Shown here piece by piece: positions 18,553-26,314 of a stretch of DNA of 64,000 nucleotides. Both the position numbers and the translations under genes were made by a program. The notes under the pieces are model-generated. The model was not told where the DNA came from and ran no database searches. It worked only from the letters and a program-made list of their open reading frames with translations. This stretch comes from Bellilinea sp. (GTDB lineage: Bacteria; Chloroflexota; Anaerolineae; Anaerolineales; Anaerolineaceae): the NCBI GenBank assembly GCA_026003615.1, contig BPHQ01000001.1, forward strand, positions 744,001-808,000, written 5' to 3'. The stretch's first letter is position 1. Every line of letters starts with the position of its first letter.

Positions 18553-20445
18553 ATGTCCGACTCTGTGGACCGGGATATTCTGCTTCGTGAGCCGGGTAAT
18601 GAAGAGGAAATGATCTCCTCGGCGTTACAGCGTGCTTTTGCGTTGCGTTATCAAAATCCTACAGAGGCTCTTGAGATCCTGGAAACGACAAAAAAATGGT
18701 TAGAAAAATATCCGGCCGGAACGGATGATGAGCTTAAACGATTTGCGGATTGTCACCAGGCGCTGGGAAAACTATATCTGCAAATGGGGTATTTTGATCA
18801 GGCGATCAGCGCTCTTCAACAGGCTCAATCCATCTACGAAAAGGTTGACCTTAAGAAACAATTGGCCTGGGTGTATGTGTTATTGGGGCAAGTTCATCTG
18901 TATTTATCCAGTTTTGTAAACGCTCTTCAATATACTCTGAGCGGTTTGGAATTGGCACAGGAAGTTGGGGATCGAGTTGTAGAAGGTCATTTATTAATCA
19001 ATTTGGGAAGCGTTTATTTACAAAGAGAAGAATTTACTCGTGCGCTCCCATATATTTTGCGGGCTTCGAAAGATGCTGAGATCAGTCAGGATTTGTACCT
19101 GCAAGCAGAAGCTTTGGAAAAATCCTGTCTGGTTTATAGCGGGCTGGGGAATGCCGGAATGGCACTGAGTGCTGGCATCAAAGGTCTCAATTTATTCGTA
19201 GACTTACAAGAAAAATGGGGCGAATCCAGAACCCTTAATTCCCTGGGGCGGGCTTATCAGATTATGAAGGATTATCCAAAGGCGCTGGAATGTTTTGAAG
19301 ATGCGCTCAGGATTTCCCGACAGATATTATCGCCTTTTGAGAGCGTTGTGTCTCTCGTCCGAATTGGGCAAGTGTATGCTGAACAAGAATTACCGGGTCA
19401 GGCGCTAGAGCCGCTCCATGAAGCGCTACAAATCAGCGAAAAGATTAAGTCACGAGGGCAGCAGGTTCAATGTCACCAGTTGCTTTCTTCGGTTTACCGG
19501 CAGGCAGTCCAATTTCAACGCGCGCTGGCTCATTATGAACGATTCCACGAGATCAAAGAAGAAGTCTTCAACGATGAGTCGGAAACAAAATTAAAAAACC
19601 TGGAAGTGGTTTATCAGGTGGAAGAAGCCAGACGAGAGGCTGAAAGAGAGCAATTAAAAAATATCGCCTTAGAGCAAGAGATTCAGGAACGTATTCAAGC
19701 ACAACGCGCATTGCAATCCGCTAACGAACAATTGCAGAAGGAGATTGCCATACGCGAGCAATTGATTGGTGATTTAAATGCATTTGCCCGTATGGTAGCC
19801 CATGACTTAAAAGCCCCTTTGCAGAATCAAGCGATTCTGGCGCATATTATGGAATTGAAATTAAAGGCGATTAATGCTCCCGATGAAATTTTGCAACTCA
19901 ACAATCAGTTACAACGAATTGTTCAAAAGCAAGCCGAAATCATACAGGAACTTTTGACACTGGCGAGTTTGCGTAGTCAGGAAGTAGTATTGGTTCCCCT
20001 GGATATGCAAAGGGTTGTCGAAGAAGTTCTGACCCGATTAAATTTCGTGATCGAAGACAATGCAGCACAGATCAGTATGCCCCATCAATGGCCAATTGCA
20101 ATGGGGCATGCCCCCTGGGTAGAAGAAGTGTGGGCGAATTACATCACCAATGCCATCAAGTACGGCGGTACACCACCGATTGTGCAGCTGGGGGCTATTG
20201 CGGATGGGGATGGTTTTATCCGGTTCTGGATTCAGGATAACGGGGATGGGATAAGCCCGGAAAATCAGGCAAAATTGTTCCAGGATTTTAGCCGAATTGA
20301 CCGCAGCCGAGCAGAAGGTCATGGATTGGGGCTTTCGATTGTTGCTCGGATCGTTGAAAAAATGGGCGGCAGAGTGGGGGTTGACAGTCGCGGCAGACCC
20401 GGTGAGGGAAGCCGATTCTGGTTCACACTGCGCGCTGCTGAGTAA
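18553..20445 (+). CDS. TPR-domain sensor histidine kinase
   Basis: Soluble kinase of about 630 residues with no membrane segment. Residues about 15-345 are tetratricopeptide repeats (YFDQAISALQQAQSIYEK, DYPKALECFEDALRIS and others). A coiled coil of about 60 residues leads to the HisKA domain with the H-box MVAHDLKAPL (His417). The ATPase domain has WANYITNAIKYGG, DNGDGISPE and GHGLGLSIVARIVEKMGG. ATG 18553 is chosen; in-frame TTG 18535 and GTG 18541 lack a better Shine-Dalgarno. No response-regulator gene is adjacent, so this is an orphan kinase whose TPRs probably bind a partner protein. Confidence 0.85.
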   Translation: MSDSVDRDILLREPGNEEEMISSALQRAFALRYQNPTEALEILETTKKWLEKYPAGTDDELKRFADCHQALGKLYLQMGYFDQAISALQQAQSIYEKVDLKKQLAWVYVLLGQVHLYLSSFVNALQYTLSGLELAQEVGDRVVEGHLLINLGSVYLQREEFTRALPYILRASKDAEISQDLYLQAEALEKSCLVYSGLGNAGMALSAGIKGLNLFVDLQEKWGESRTLNSLGRAYQIMKDYPKALECFEDALRISRQILSPFESVVSLVRIGQVYAEQELPGQALEPLHEALQISEKIKSRGQQVQCHQLLSSVYRQAVQFQRALAHYERFHEIKEEVFNDESETKLKNLEVVYQVEEARREAEREQLKNIALEQEIQERIQAQRALQSANEQLQKEIAIREQLIGDLNAFARMVAHDLKAPLQNQAILAHIMELKLKAINAPDEILQLNNQLQRIVQKQAEIIQELLTLASLRSQEVVLVPLDMQRVVEEVLTRLNFVIEDNAAQISMPHQWPIAMGHAPWVEEVWANYITNAIKYGGTPPIVQLGAIADGDGFIRFWIQDNGDGISPENQAKLFQDFSRIDRSRAEGHGLGLSIVARIVEKMGGRVGVDSRGRPGEGSRFWFTLRAAE

Positions 20446-20604
20446 CTCACTAATTTGAAAGTGGCTGTAAGGTATTTGTAAGTTTTTGTCTATTAAGTTT
20501 TAATAAATTCTGCCTATAAATCATATAAGAGTTCCTGGATTAATACGAAAACGGTTAGGGTCAATCTAATCCGGGCAGAACAAGGAAAACCGTATTTAAA
20601 TCCG

Positions 20605-20692
20605 TAACGACAAAGGCAAACCCGGCGAAAGCCGGCGACGCAAAGCTATGGGTCTAAGGGCTTTTATGCCTATGACTGCCAGGCCGCCGAAA
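20605..20692 (+). ncRNA. Cyclic di-GMP-I (GEMM) riboswitch
   Basis: The conserved core is plainly visible: AAAGGCAAACC (from 20612), a CCGGC-GAAA-GCCGG stem with a GNRA tetraloop (20622-20635), the signature GACGCAAAGC (20637-20646), and a second arm with the tetraloop receptor halves CTAAG and TATG (about 20654-20674). It closes with ACTGCCAGGCCGCC. It precedes the sortase gene on the same strand, so sortase expression should respond to c-di-GMP. A possible expression-platform hairpin lies just downstream at 20715-20736. Confidence 0.93.
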
Positions 20693-20714
20693 ACGCGATT
20701 CCATGCATCCAATT

Positions 20715-20744
20715 ACAGGCAGGGGAATCCTGCTGTATTTATTT
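20715..20744 (+). terminator. Expression-platform hairpin of the c-di-GMP riboswitch
   Basis: ACAGGCAGG and CCTGCTGT pair around a GGAAT loop (20715-20736, one bulged G) and are followed by ATTTATTT. It lies between the aptamer and the sortase start and could act as the ligand-controlled terminator. The stem is short and the tail is not pure T, so the assignment is tentative. Confidence 0.45.
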
Positions 20745-20796
20745 AAATTGGCCGTGGTCGGCTTTTACCGGGCGCCTTTGTCAGAAAGAGATTGGC

Positions 20797-21459
20797 ATGA
20801 GGCGCTCTTTGATTTTTACGCTGGTAATGACGATATTCTGGTGGATTGGAGTAACTGTTTTTTCTCTCCCTCAACCGGTTTCGGCGGATTCGGGCGGATT
20901 TCAGGTCTTTCTACCACTCTTAACCAATGGAAGTTTCAATAATGCAAATTCGGAGCCGGAAGCGAGCTTTCCCAGCCTGACCCAATTTGCGGACACAGTT
21001 AAGAATGGGGAAAACCGCATTACCGGTTTGTATGTAGAAAAACTGCTGGCAAAACCGGTTGTCCCGCAACCCTCGGGCGATTATGAATTTATCTCGAACG
21101 ATGCGGATGCAATTACTCAATTCATGTTAACCACTCCGGGCGTGGTTGGCCTGCTGGCGCACAATCATCTGGCGGGCAAGTTGTTTTTTGAAATTAAACC
21201 GGGAATGCGGGTTTTCCTGTTGGATGGAAAGGGCAAGACAACGGAATACCAGGTCATTGAGATTTATTCGTATCAGTTGGTCAATATTGATGGGGTGGAA
21301 AAATACCAGGATTTAGAGACTGCCGATATTATAGGCACTGCCCAGCTATTTGCAAAATTTTACATGGGTGAAAAACATCTGACGCTGCAAACTTGTATTT
21401 CGAGGGATGGAAATCCATCTTGGGGACGGCTATTCATCTACGCCATTCCGGTCAATTGA
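20797..21459 (+). CDS. Secreted sortase-like transpeptidase
   Basis: Protein of 220 residues with an N-terminal signal or anchor segment (basic MRRS, hydrophobic to about residue 30) and a sortase fold. The catalytic triad is recognisable: His122 in LAHNHLAG, Cys200 in LTLQTCIS and Arg211 in WGRLFIYAIP. The strand GMRVFLLDGKGKTTEYQVIEI between them is typical. Sortases join LPxTG-like sorting signals of secreted proteins to the cell surface or into pili. No LPxTG-type substrate gene is in the window. The upstream c-di-GMP-I riboswitch suggests a role tied to adhesion or biofilm. Confidence 0.82.
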   Translation: MRRSLIFTLVMTIFWWIGVTVFSLPQPVSADSGGFQVFLPLLTNGSFNNANSEPEASFPSLTQFADTVKNGENRITGLYVEKLLAKPVVPQPSGDYEFISNDADAITQFMLTTPGVVGLLAHNHLAGKLFFEIKPGMRVFLLDGKGKTTEYQVIEIYSYQLVNIDGVEKYQDLETADIIGTAQLFAKFYMGEKHLTLQTCISRDGNPSWGRLFIYAIPVN

Positions 21460-21500
21460 AGATATACTAATACAAATTACCGTTCATTGGAGTAGCCTTA

Positions 21501-21968
21501 ATGTTTTATTACGTCATGCAAAGCCCCATAGGGGAACTTTTGTTGTCTTCTGACGGGGAATTCCTGCGCAGGCTGTCGTTTTTTCCGTTTGAATTGCCAT
21601 TGGAAGGTCGGAAGGAGATACCCCTTTTTAAGCAAGCCCATCAGCAGTTAGAAGCATACTTTGCGGGGGAATTAAGGTCTTTTGATTTACCGATATATCT
21701 TGAAGGGAGTGCCTTTCAACGAAAAGTTTGGGGAGAATTGATCAAAATACCCTACGGGACGACGATTTCCTATAAACAATTAGCTGAGAGAGTTGGGGAT
21801 ATAAAGGCCATACGAGCTGTAGGGAAAGCCAATGGACAAAACCCCCTTCCAATCATTGTGCCTTGTCATAGGGTTGTTGGATCCAACGGGAACTTGATTG
21901 GTTATGGGGGTGGGGTAGAGAAAAAGTTATTCCTTTTGAAATTGGAAAACAGTTTGTTGTTTGTTTAA
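21501..21968 (+). CDS. ogt: Methylated-DNA--[protein]-cysteine S-methyltransferase
   Basis: Suicidal DNA repair enzyme that takes the alkyl group from O6-alkylguanine onto its own cysteine. It has 155 residues, usual for the short form without an Ada domain. The active site is IPCHRVVG with Cys122, preceded by the helix-turn-helix/arginine-finger region TTISYKQLAERVG and RAVGKANGQNPLP. It ends with GYGGGVEKKLFLLKLE. Shine-Dalgarno GGAG precedes ATG 21501 by about 9 bases. It lies just upstream of the iron operon but probably has its own transcript. Confidence 0.95.
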   Translation: MFYYVMQSPIGELLLSSDGEFLRRLSFFPFELPLEGRKEIPLFKQAHQQLEAYFAGELRSFDLPIYLEGSAFQRKVWGELIKIPYGTTISYKQLAERVGDIKAIRAVGKANGQNPLPIIVPCHRVVGSNGNLIGYGGGVEKKLFLLKLENSLLFV

Positions 21969-22056
21969 TTTTTTCCAAATATATGACAATCATTCAACGG
22001 GTTAGTGATGTATAACACTAACTCATAGCGGGGGAATTCAATACAATACATGTGAC

Positions 22057-22077
22057 TATTGCAAATAATTTGCAATA
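22057..22077. promoter_or_regulatory. Fur-box-like 10-1-10 palindrome
   Basis: TATTGCAAAT-A-ATTTGCAATA is a perfect 10-1-10 inverted repeat ending 20 bp before the fur-family start. Its inner 9-1-9 symmetry is that of Fur/PerR/Zur boxes, although the half-site differs from the enterobacterial one. It probably mediates autoregulation and iron control of the fur-feoB operon. A second weaker repeat, GTTAGTG-N8-CACTAAC, lies at 22002-22023. Confidence 0.65.
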
Positions 22078-22097
22078 AATTGATACGAGGTAATTTT

Positions 22098-22544
22098 ATG
22101 GAATTCAATTTGGTAAATGCTGCGGAGTCGCAAATTCACGCCACGGGCGGCAGAATGACCACTCAGCGGAGGATGATTTTACAGGCTCTCATTGAATGTG
22201 CAGATCATCCCACTGCGGAAGAAATCTACCAAAAGGTCAGGGAGAAAAATCCAGCCTTGAATCTATCTACGGTTTATCGAACACTGCGCTGGCTGGAAGA
22301 ACATGGGCTGGTCAATGCTCGTCGTTTTGACGATGATCCACGGTTGGAGCGATTTGACCCGGTGGTTGAGCAAGGAGAAGATCATTTTCATTTTCGATGC
22401 AAAAAATGCAATCAAATCACCGAATTTGATACGCCGCTCATTGAAGTTGTGAAAACCCAGTTTGTGGATTGCTTCGGCGGAAAAGTTGAAAATGCCACAC
22501 TGGTCTTTTATGGTTTATGTGCGGAATGCTTAAATCTTACATAA
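22098..22544 (+). CDS. Fur-family metal-dependent transcriptional repressor
   Basis: Fur-family regulator of 148 residues. The N-terminal winged helix (RMTTQRRMILQALIECADHPTAEEI, STVYRTLRWLEEHGLV) is followed by the metal-sensing dimerisation domain with HFHFRCKKCNQITEF and a second Cys pair CAEC near the end, the structural zinc site. Start ATG 22098 follows Shine-Dalgarno GAGGT. An upstream in-frame reading would begin inside the palindromic operator. Co-transcription with feoB (16 bp downstream) and the 10-1-10 box suggest the true Fur (iron) and not PerR or Zur. Confidence 0.92.
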   Translation: MEFNLVNAAESQIHATGGRMTTQRRMILQALIECADHPTAEEIYQKVREKNPALNLSTVYRTLRWLEEHGLVNARRFDDDPRLERFDPVVEQGEDHFHFRCKKCNQITEFDTPLIEVVKTQFVDCFGGKVENATLVFYGLCAECLNLT

Positions 22545-22560
22545 TCTTTTTGAGGTATTT

Positions 22561-24534
22561 ATGGCTGCCTGTCACGCTATGCAACAAACCAATCCATATC
22601 TCGGTGGTCGTTATATCGCACTGGTTGGGAACCCAAATGTCGGAAAGTCGGTATTGTTCCACCGCCTTACCGGTCAATATGTGATGGTTTCAAATTATCC
22701 GGGTACTACGGTTGAAGTTTCACAAGGGAAATTGCGAAAAATGGAGGGGGTGACTCTCATTGATACACCGGGGGTCGTCAGTTTTCCCTCTCGCAGCGAG
22801 GATGAACAGGTCACCGAACGGGTCTTATTCAACAATGATTTACGCACGGTGATTCAGGTGGGCGATGCAAAAAATTTACGTCGAACATTGCATCTCACCA
22901 TTCAACTGGCCGAAATGGGTGTGCCTTTGATCCTGGCTTTAAATATGATGGATGAAGCGCGTATGCGAGGTTTGGAAATTCGTACTGAGGTTATGGAACG
23001 AGCCTTTGGAATTCCGATTATCCAGACCGTTGCCACAAGGGGTAGCGGAATTGCAGAGGTTGAAAGGTCAATTCGGTCTGCCAGACCGGTTAAACTTGAA
23101 ATTCAATACCCCCCGGATGTGGAACAAGCGATAAAGGAGATTGAGCAACTGGAATTCGACCCGCCTATATCCAAACGGGCCTTCTCTTTATTGTGGTTTG
23201 TAAAGGATGCGGTCTGCGAAAAATGGGTTGAGGAAAATACTGCGAATAAAGTTCAGGATCAATTTTTCAAAATTCGCAACGATTTGATTGAAAAATATCC
23301 CGAAGGGGTGGATCTTCTCATCCAAACAAGCCGGGAAAGTTTCATAGAACAGATGGTGCGAGACTCATTACAAGAGGCAAAGAACTCGAATCCCAACGGG
23401 AGCCGTTTGAGTCGCTTGACTATTCACCCTGTATGGGGTATTCCCATCCTTTTGTTGGTTTTGTATGCCATGTACTGGTTTGTGGGGGTTTTTGGCGCAG
23501 GCACGTTGGTCGGTTTACTGGAAGAACAGTTGTTTGGGGAAATCATCAACCCATGGTTGATCGCTGTGAGTGAAAAAATCATTCCATGGGAACTGGTCCG
23601 GAATTTTTTGGTTGGTGAGTATGGTCTTTGGACGATGGGAGTGACTTATGCGCTGGCTCTCCTTTTGCCAATCGTGCTGACCTTCTTTATTGCCTTCGGA
23701 ATCTTGGAGGACTCGGGTTATTTGCCTCGTGTGGCGGTATTAAGTAACCGCCTGTTTTCGACGATTGGGTTGAATGGTCAGGCGGTTTTACCGATGGTAT
23801 TGGGGCTGGGTTGTGTGACGATGGCAACCATGACGACTCGCATTTTGAACAATCGGCGAGATCGTATCTTGGTCACCTTACTGCTGGCGCTGGCAGTTCC
23901 TTGTTCGGCCCAATTGGGGGTCGTCATGGGGATGTTGGCAGCAATCTCTTTCCAGGCCACGCTAATTTGGGTTGGGGTGATTTTCCTGGTCTTAATACTG
24001 GTTGGATGGCTGGCTGCGAAGGTTTTTCCGGGAGAAAGGACGCCTTTGATAGTCGAACTCCCCCCGTTGAGAATGCCGGTTTTCACGAATGTGATCTTCA
24101 AAACCCTAGCCAGATTAGAGTGGTATATCAAAGAAGCTGTGCCTTTGTTCTTATTGGGGACGATTATTTTGTTCGTACTGGATACGATTCACCTGTTGCC
24201 AGCCTTGATCGAAACATTCAAACCAATTGTTACTGGCTGGCTTGGATTGCCTCCCGAAGCCGCTTCTGCTCTGTTGATGGGGTTTTTGCGACGAGATTTC
24301 GCTGCAACTGGCTTTTTTGTGATGCAATCGCAAGGTCATTTGAGTGATTTACAAGCCCTCGTATCCATTACGACGATAACCCTTTTCATCCCCTGTATTG
24401 CCTCGGTATTTATGATGATTAAAGAGCGGGGTTGGAAAATCGGATTGGGCATGGTGGCTTTTATCATCCCCTTCTCAGTTTTGATTGGGGGATTACTGAT
24501 GAGGTTGTTAAGTGGATTTGGGTGGGGTTCCTGA
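22561..24534 (+). CDS. feoB: Ferrous iron transporter FeoB
   Basis: Fe(II) importer of 657 residues. The N-terminal G domain has G1 GNPNVGKS (residues 23-30), the switch region NYPGTTVEVSQG, G3 DTPGV and G4 as ALNMMDEA. A helical GDI region leads to the membrane domain of about eight to ten segments with the two Gate motifs (ILEDSGYLPRVAVLSNR and the later FLRRDFAATGFFVMQSQG). VPCSAQLGV contains the conserved Cys of the first Gate/core region. Shine-Dalgarno GAGGT is seven bases before ATG. It lies in an operon with fur, a Cys-rich protein and FeoA. Confidence 0.96.
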   Translation: MAACHAMQQTNPYLGGRYIALVGNPNVGKSVLFHRLTGQYVMVSNYPGTTVEVSQGKLRKMEGVTLIDTPGVVSFPSRSEDEQVTERVLFNNDLRTVIQVGDAKNLRRTLHLTIQLAEMGVPLILALNMMDEARMRGLEIRTEVMERAFGIPIIQTVATRGSGIAEVERSIRSARPVKLEIQYPPDVEQAIKEIEQLEFDPPISKRAFSLLWFVKDAVCEKWVEENTANKVQDQFFKIRNDLIEKYPEGVDLLIQTSRESFIEQMVRDSLQEAKNSNPNGSRLSRLTIHPVWGIPILLLVLYAMYWFVGVFGAGTLVGLLEEQLFGEIINPWLIAVSEKIIPWELVRNFLVGEYGLWTMGVTYALALLLPIVLTFFIAFGILEDSGYLPRVAVLSNRLFSTIGLNGQAVLPMVLGLGCVTMATMTTRILNNRRDRILVTLLLALAVPCSAQLGVVMGMLAAISFQATLIWVGVIFLVLILVGWLAAKVFPGERTPLIVELPPLRMPVFTNVIFKTLARLEWYIKEAVPLFLLGTIILFVLDTIHLLPALIETFKPIVTGWLGLPPEAASALLMGFLRRDFAATGFFVMQSQGHLSDLQALVSITTITLFIPCIASVFMMIKERGWKIGLGMVAFIIPFSVLIGGLLMRLLSGFGWGS

Positions 24535-24536
24535 TT

Positions 24537-24776
24537 ATGAAACCAGTATCAAATGTCAATTCTGAAACCCAGTCTATGGATCTGATCCGATGCTCTGTGT
24601 GCGGTATGGAGTATGATCCTTTGGAAAACCCTGCCTGCGGTAATTGCCCGCTTCATCGAGGCTGCACGATGACTTGTTGCCCAAGATGTGGAAGCTCGAA
24701 TATCCATATTCAGCGATCATGGGTGGTGGGGATCGCAAAAAAACTAATCTCTGGAGGCGGACGTGTTTCATCATAG
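24537..24776 (+). CDS. Small Cys-rich zinc-ribbon-like protein of the Feo operon
   Basis: Protein of 79 residues with eight cysteines: a CSVC pair at about 20-23, then CGNCPLHRGC and TCCPRCG, ending in a basic tail. It starts 2 bp after the feoB stop and overlaps the FeoA gene by 14 bp, so its synthesis is tied to FeoB. The pattern suggests a small metal- or Fe-S-binding ribbon. FeoC is also small and Cys-bearing but is a winged-helix protein, which this is not. A role as a FeoB accessory factor is inference from position. Confidence 0.7.
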   Translation: MKPVSNVNSETQSMDLIRCSVCGMEYDPLENPACGNCPLHRGCTMTCCPRCGSSNIHIQRSWVVGIAKKLISGGGRVSS

Positions 24777-25047
24777 AAAACGACAACGGTGTGCGCGCGG
24801 CTACGAGACCAATGATCATTGCCTGGCATTATGTCAGGTTGTTCCGGGACGTGAAGTGGTCATTCGAGAATTGGAAAGATTACATCCTCCTTTTCGTGGG
24901 CATTTGCAATCCTACGGTTTAATTCCCGGTCGTTGTGTTCGTGTTATTTCCCAAACACCGGTCACGGTTATTCAAGTAGAACAAATGGAATTGGCTTTTG
25001 AAAAAAGTGTAGCGGAAGGAATACTGGTTGAACCAGTAAACGATTGA
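24763..25047 (+). CDS. feoA: FeoA-domain protein
   Basis: SH3-like FeoA domain protein of 94 residues. The core is CQVVPGREVVIRELERLHPPFRGHLQSYGLIPGRCVRVISQTPVTVIQVEQMELAFEKSVAEGI-like in order: a PGREVVI strand, the GLIPG turn and the ELAFEKSVAEGI end are all typical. The N-terminal ~22 residues are basic and unusual. It starts with GTG at 24763 behind Shine-Dalgarno GGAGG. It overlaps the Cys-rich gene by 14 bp. FeoA is the cytosolic partner that supports FeoB activity. Confidence 0.88.
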   Translation: MFHHRKRQRCARGYETNDHCLALCQVVPGREVVIRELERLHPPFRGHLQSYGLIPGRCVRVISQTPVTVIQVEQMELAFEKSVAEGILVEPVND

Positions 25048-25082
25048 ACACTTAAGATATCTTAAAAAATTCTCCCCTTGTA

Positions 25083-25140
25083 TTGACAAGGGGATTATAA
25101 TTTTGCTATACTGAAAGTGCTTTCATAAAAGTACTTTCAG
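25083..25140 (+). promoter_or_regulatory. LacI-gene promoter with two overlapping operators
   Basis: The -35 TTGACA (25083-25088), an 18-bp spacer and the -10 TATACT (25107-25112) form a strong sigma70-type promoter. The near-palindrome TGAAAGTGCTTTCA (25112-25125) overlaps the -10 and transcription start. A second site with AAAGTACTTT follows at 25128-25137. Both resemble LacI/GalR-family operators, so autorepression is likely. Confidence 0.7.
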
Positions 25141-25182
25141 TCTTTTTGCTAAATTACTCTGTCTAAAATTACCCCGTTAAGA

Positions 25183-26190
25183 ATGCTTTCCCGAAAAAAT
25201 ACCCCCACCATTTATGATGTCGCCCGTTCAGCGGGAGTGAGCATTTCCACGGTGTCGCGGGTTCTTAATAATCCCGAACGAGTCAACGAATCCACCCGAT
25301 TGCATGTCCTGGCTACCATTGATGAATTGGGTTTTATCCCTAAAGCCGAAGCTCGTGCCAGGGCGCTGCGATCTTCGGGGAGGGTGGGTGTGATTACTCC
25401 CTTTTTTACTGCGCCATCTTTTGTCCAGCGGCTGCGGGGAGTTGCCTCTGTTCTTACGGAGTCGAACTACGAACTGGTAATTTTTACAGTAGATACCCTC
25501 GAACGATTGCAACACTATCTGGATACTATTCCATTGACTCATAACCTGGATGGTTTGATTCTGATCTCTGTGCGGGTGGACGAAAAAACCGCCGAACGAA
25601 TCATTCAACATAAATTAGAAACCGTTTTAATAGAGTATCCTCTCAATATGTTCAGTAGTGTGGAAATTGATGATGAGGAAGGCGGGAAAATGGCTGCCCG
25701 TTTTCTTAAAGGCAAGGGTTACTCAAACTTTGCCTTTGTGGGGGAAACGAACTTCCCAAAATACGGAATTAATCCGATTAGTTCTCGTTTGAAAGGTTTT
25801 CAACAGGTATTATCCGAATCAAATGTCGAATTTTCGGATGACCATATTTGGGAAACTCCGTACCATGTGGATGCAACCCGTTTTGTGGCTTTGGAAAGAT
25901 TGAAAACTGCAAAATTGCCAATTGCAATCTTCTCGGCGACTGACCTTCAAGCCATTGGGGTAATCAAGGCTGTGAAGCAATTGGGTTTACGCATTCCGGA
26001 TGATGTGGCTATTTTAGGTTTTGATGATTTGGACATTGCCGATTACATGGAACTCTCCACTGTCCGTCAGCCCTTGGATGAATCCGGACGGGTAGCCGCT
26101 GAGCTGCTGTTTTCGCGCATGCTTGACTCAACCCGTCCGATTCAGCATATACGATTACCGTTGTCGTTGATCGAACGCGGGACAACATGA
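25183..26190 (+). CDS. LacI-family transcriptional regulator of the sugar operon
   Basis: Regulator of 335 residues. The N-terminal HTH is TIYDVARSAGVSISTVSRVLN (about residues 8-28) with the hinge helix PKAEARARALRS. The periplasmic-binding-protein-like effector domain follows, including GKGYSNFAFVGE, FSATDLQAIGVIKA and VRQPLDESGRVAAELL. It lies directly upstream of the sugar ABC transporter and amylosucrase genes on the same strand and most likely represses them until the sugar binds. It has its own promoter with operator-like repeats. Confidence 0.93.
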   Translation: MLSRKNTPTIYDVARSAGVSISTVSRVLNNPERVNESTRLHVLATIDELGFIPKAEARARALRSSGRVGVITPFFTAPSFVQRLRGVASVLTESNYELVIFTVDTLERLQHYLDTIPLTHNLDGLILISVRVDEKTAERIIQHKLETVLIEYPLNMFSSVEIDDEEGGKMAARFLKGKGYSNFAFVGETNFPKYGINPISSRLKGFQQVLSESNVEFSDDHIWETPYHVDATRFVALERLKTAKLPIAIFSATDLQAIGVIKAVKQLGLRIPDDVAILGFDDLDIADYMELSTVRQPLDESGRVAAELLFSRMLDSTRPIQHIRLPLSLIERGTT

Positions 26191-26257
26191 GTTGGAATGA
26201 TTAAACCCCTGAAAGGAGGTGATCGGTCGAAAAGAATGAAATTGTAAGAATCTGGAG

Positions 26258-26314
26258 ATGGCCAAATTGGCGTGTTGTTCAGTCCAAATTTTGAAATTTT
26301 GGAGGAGAAAATGA
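26258..26314 (+). CDS. Possible 18-codon leader peptide overlapping the binding-protein gene
   Basis: ATG 26258 opens an 18-codon frame (MAKLACCSVQILKFWRRK) whose TGA overlaps the binding-protein ATG in an ATGA arrangement. Only a poorly spaced CTGGAG precedes it. A very strong Shine-Dalgarno-like GAAAGGAGGTGATC at 26211-26224 lies 34 bp upstream and has no well-spaced start. Translation is unproven; it could be chance. Confidence 0.2.
   Translation: MAKLACCSVQILKFWRRK

Noticed and set aside
20703-20942. 79-codon open frame between the riboswitch and the sortase
   Set aside because: It begins in the riboswitch expression platform, overlaps the sortase gene in another frame and has no family-like sequence or Shine-Dalgarno.
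23811-24347. 178-codon open frame inside feoB
   Set aside because: Shadow frame of a strong feoB reading with all FeoB motifs; no motif of its own.
26211-26224. Remnant of a 16S rRNA 3' end
   Set aside because: The match to the 16S anti-Shine-Dalgarno complement stops after 14 bases; the flanks show no rRNA similarity. Better read as an unusually strong Shine-Dalgarno-like element.
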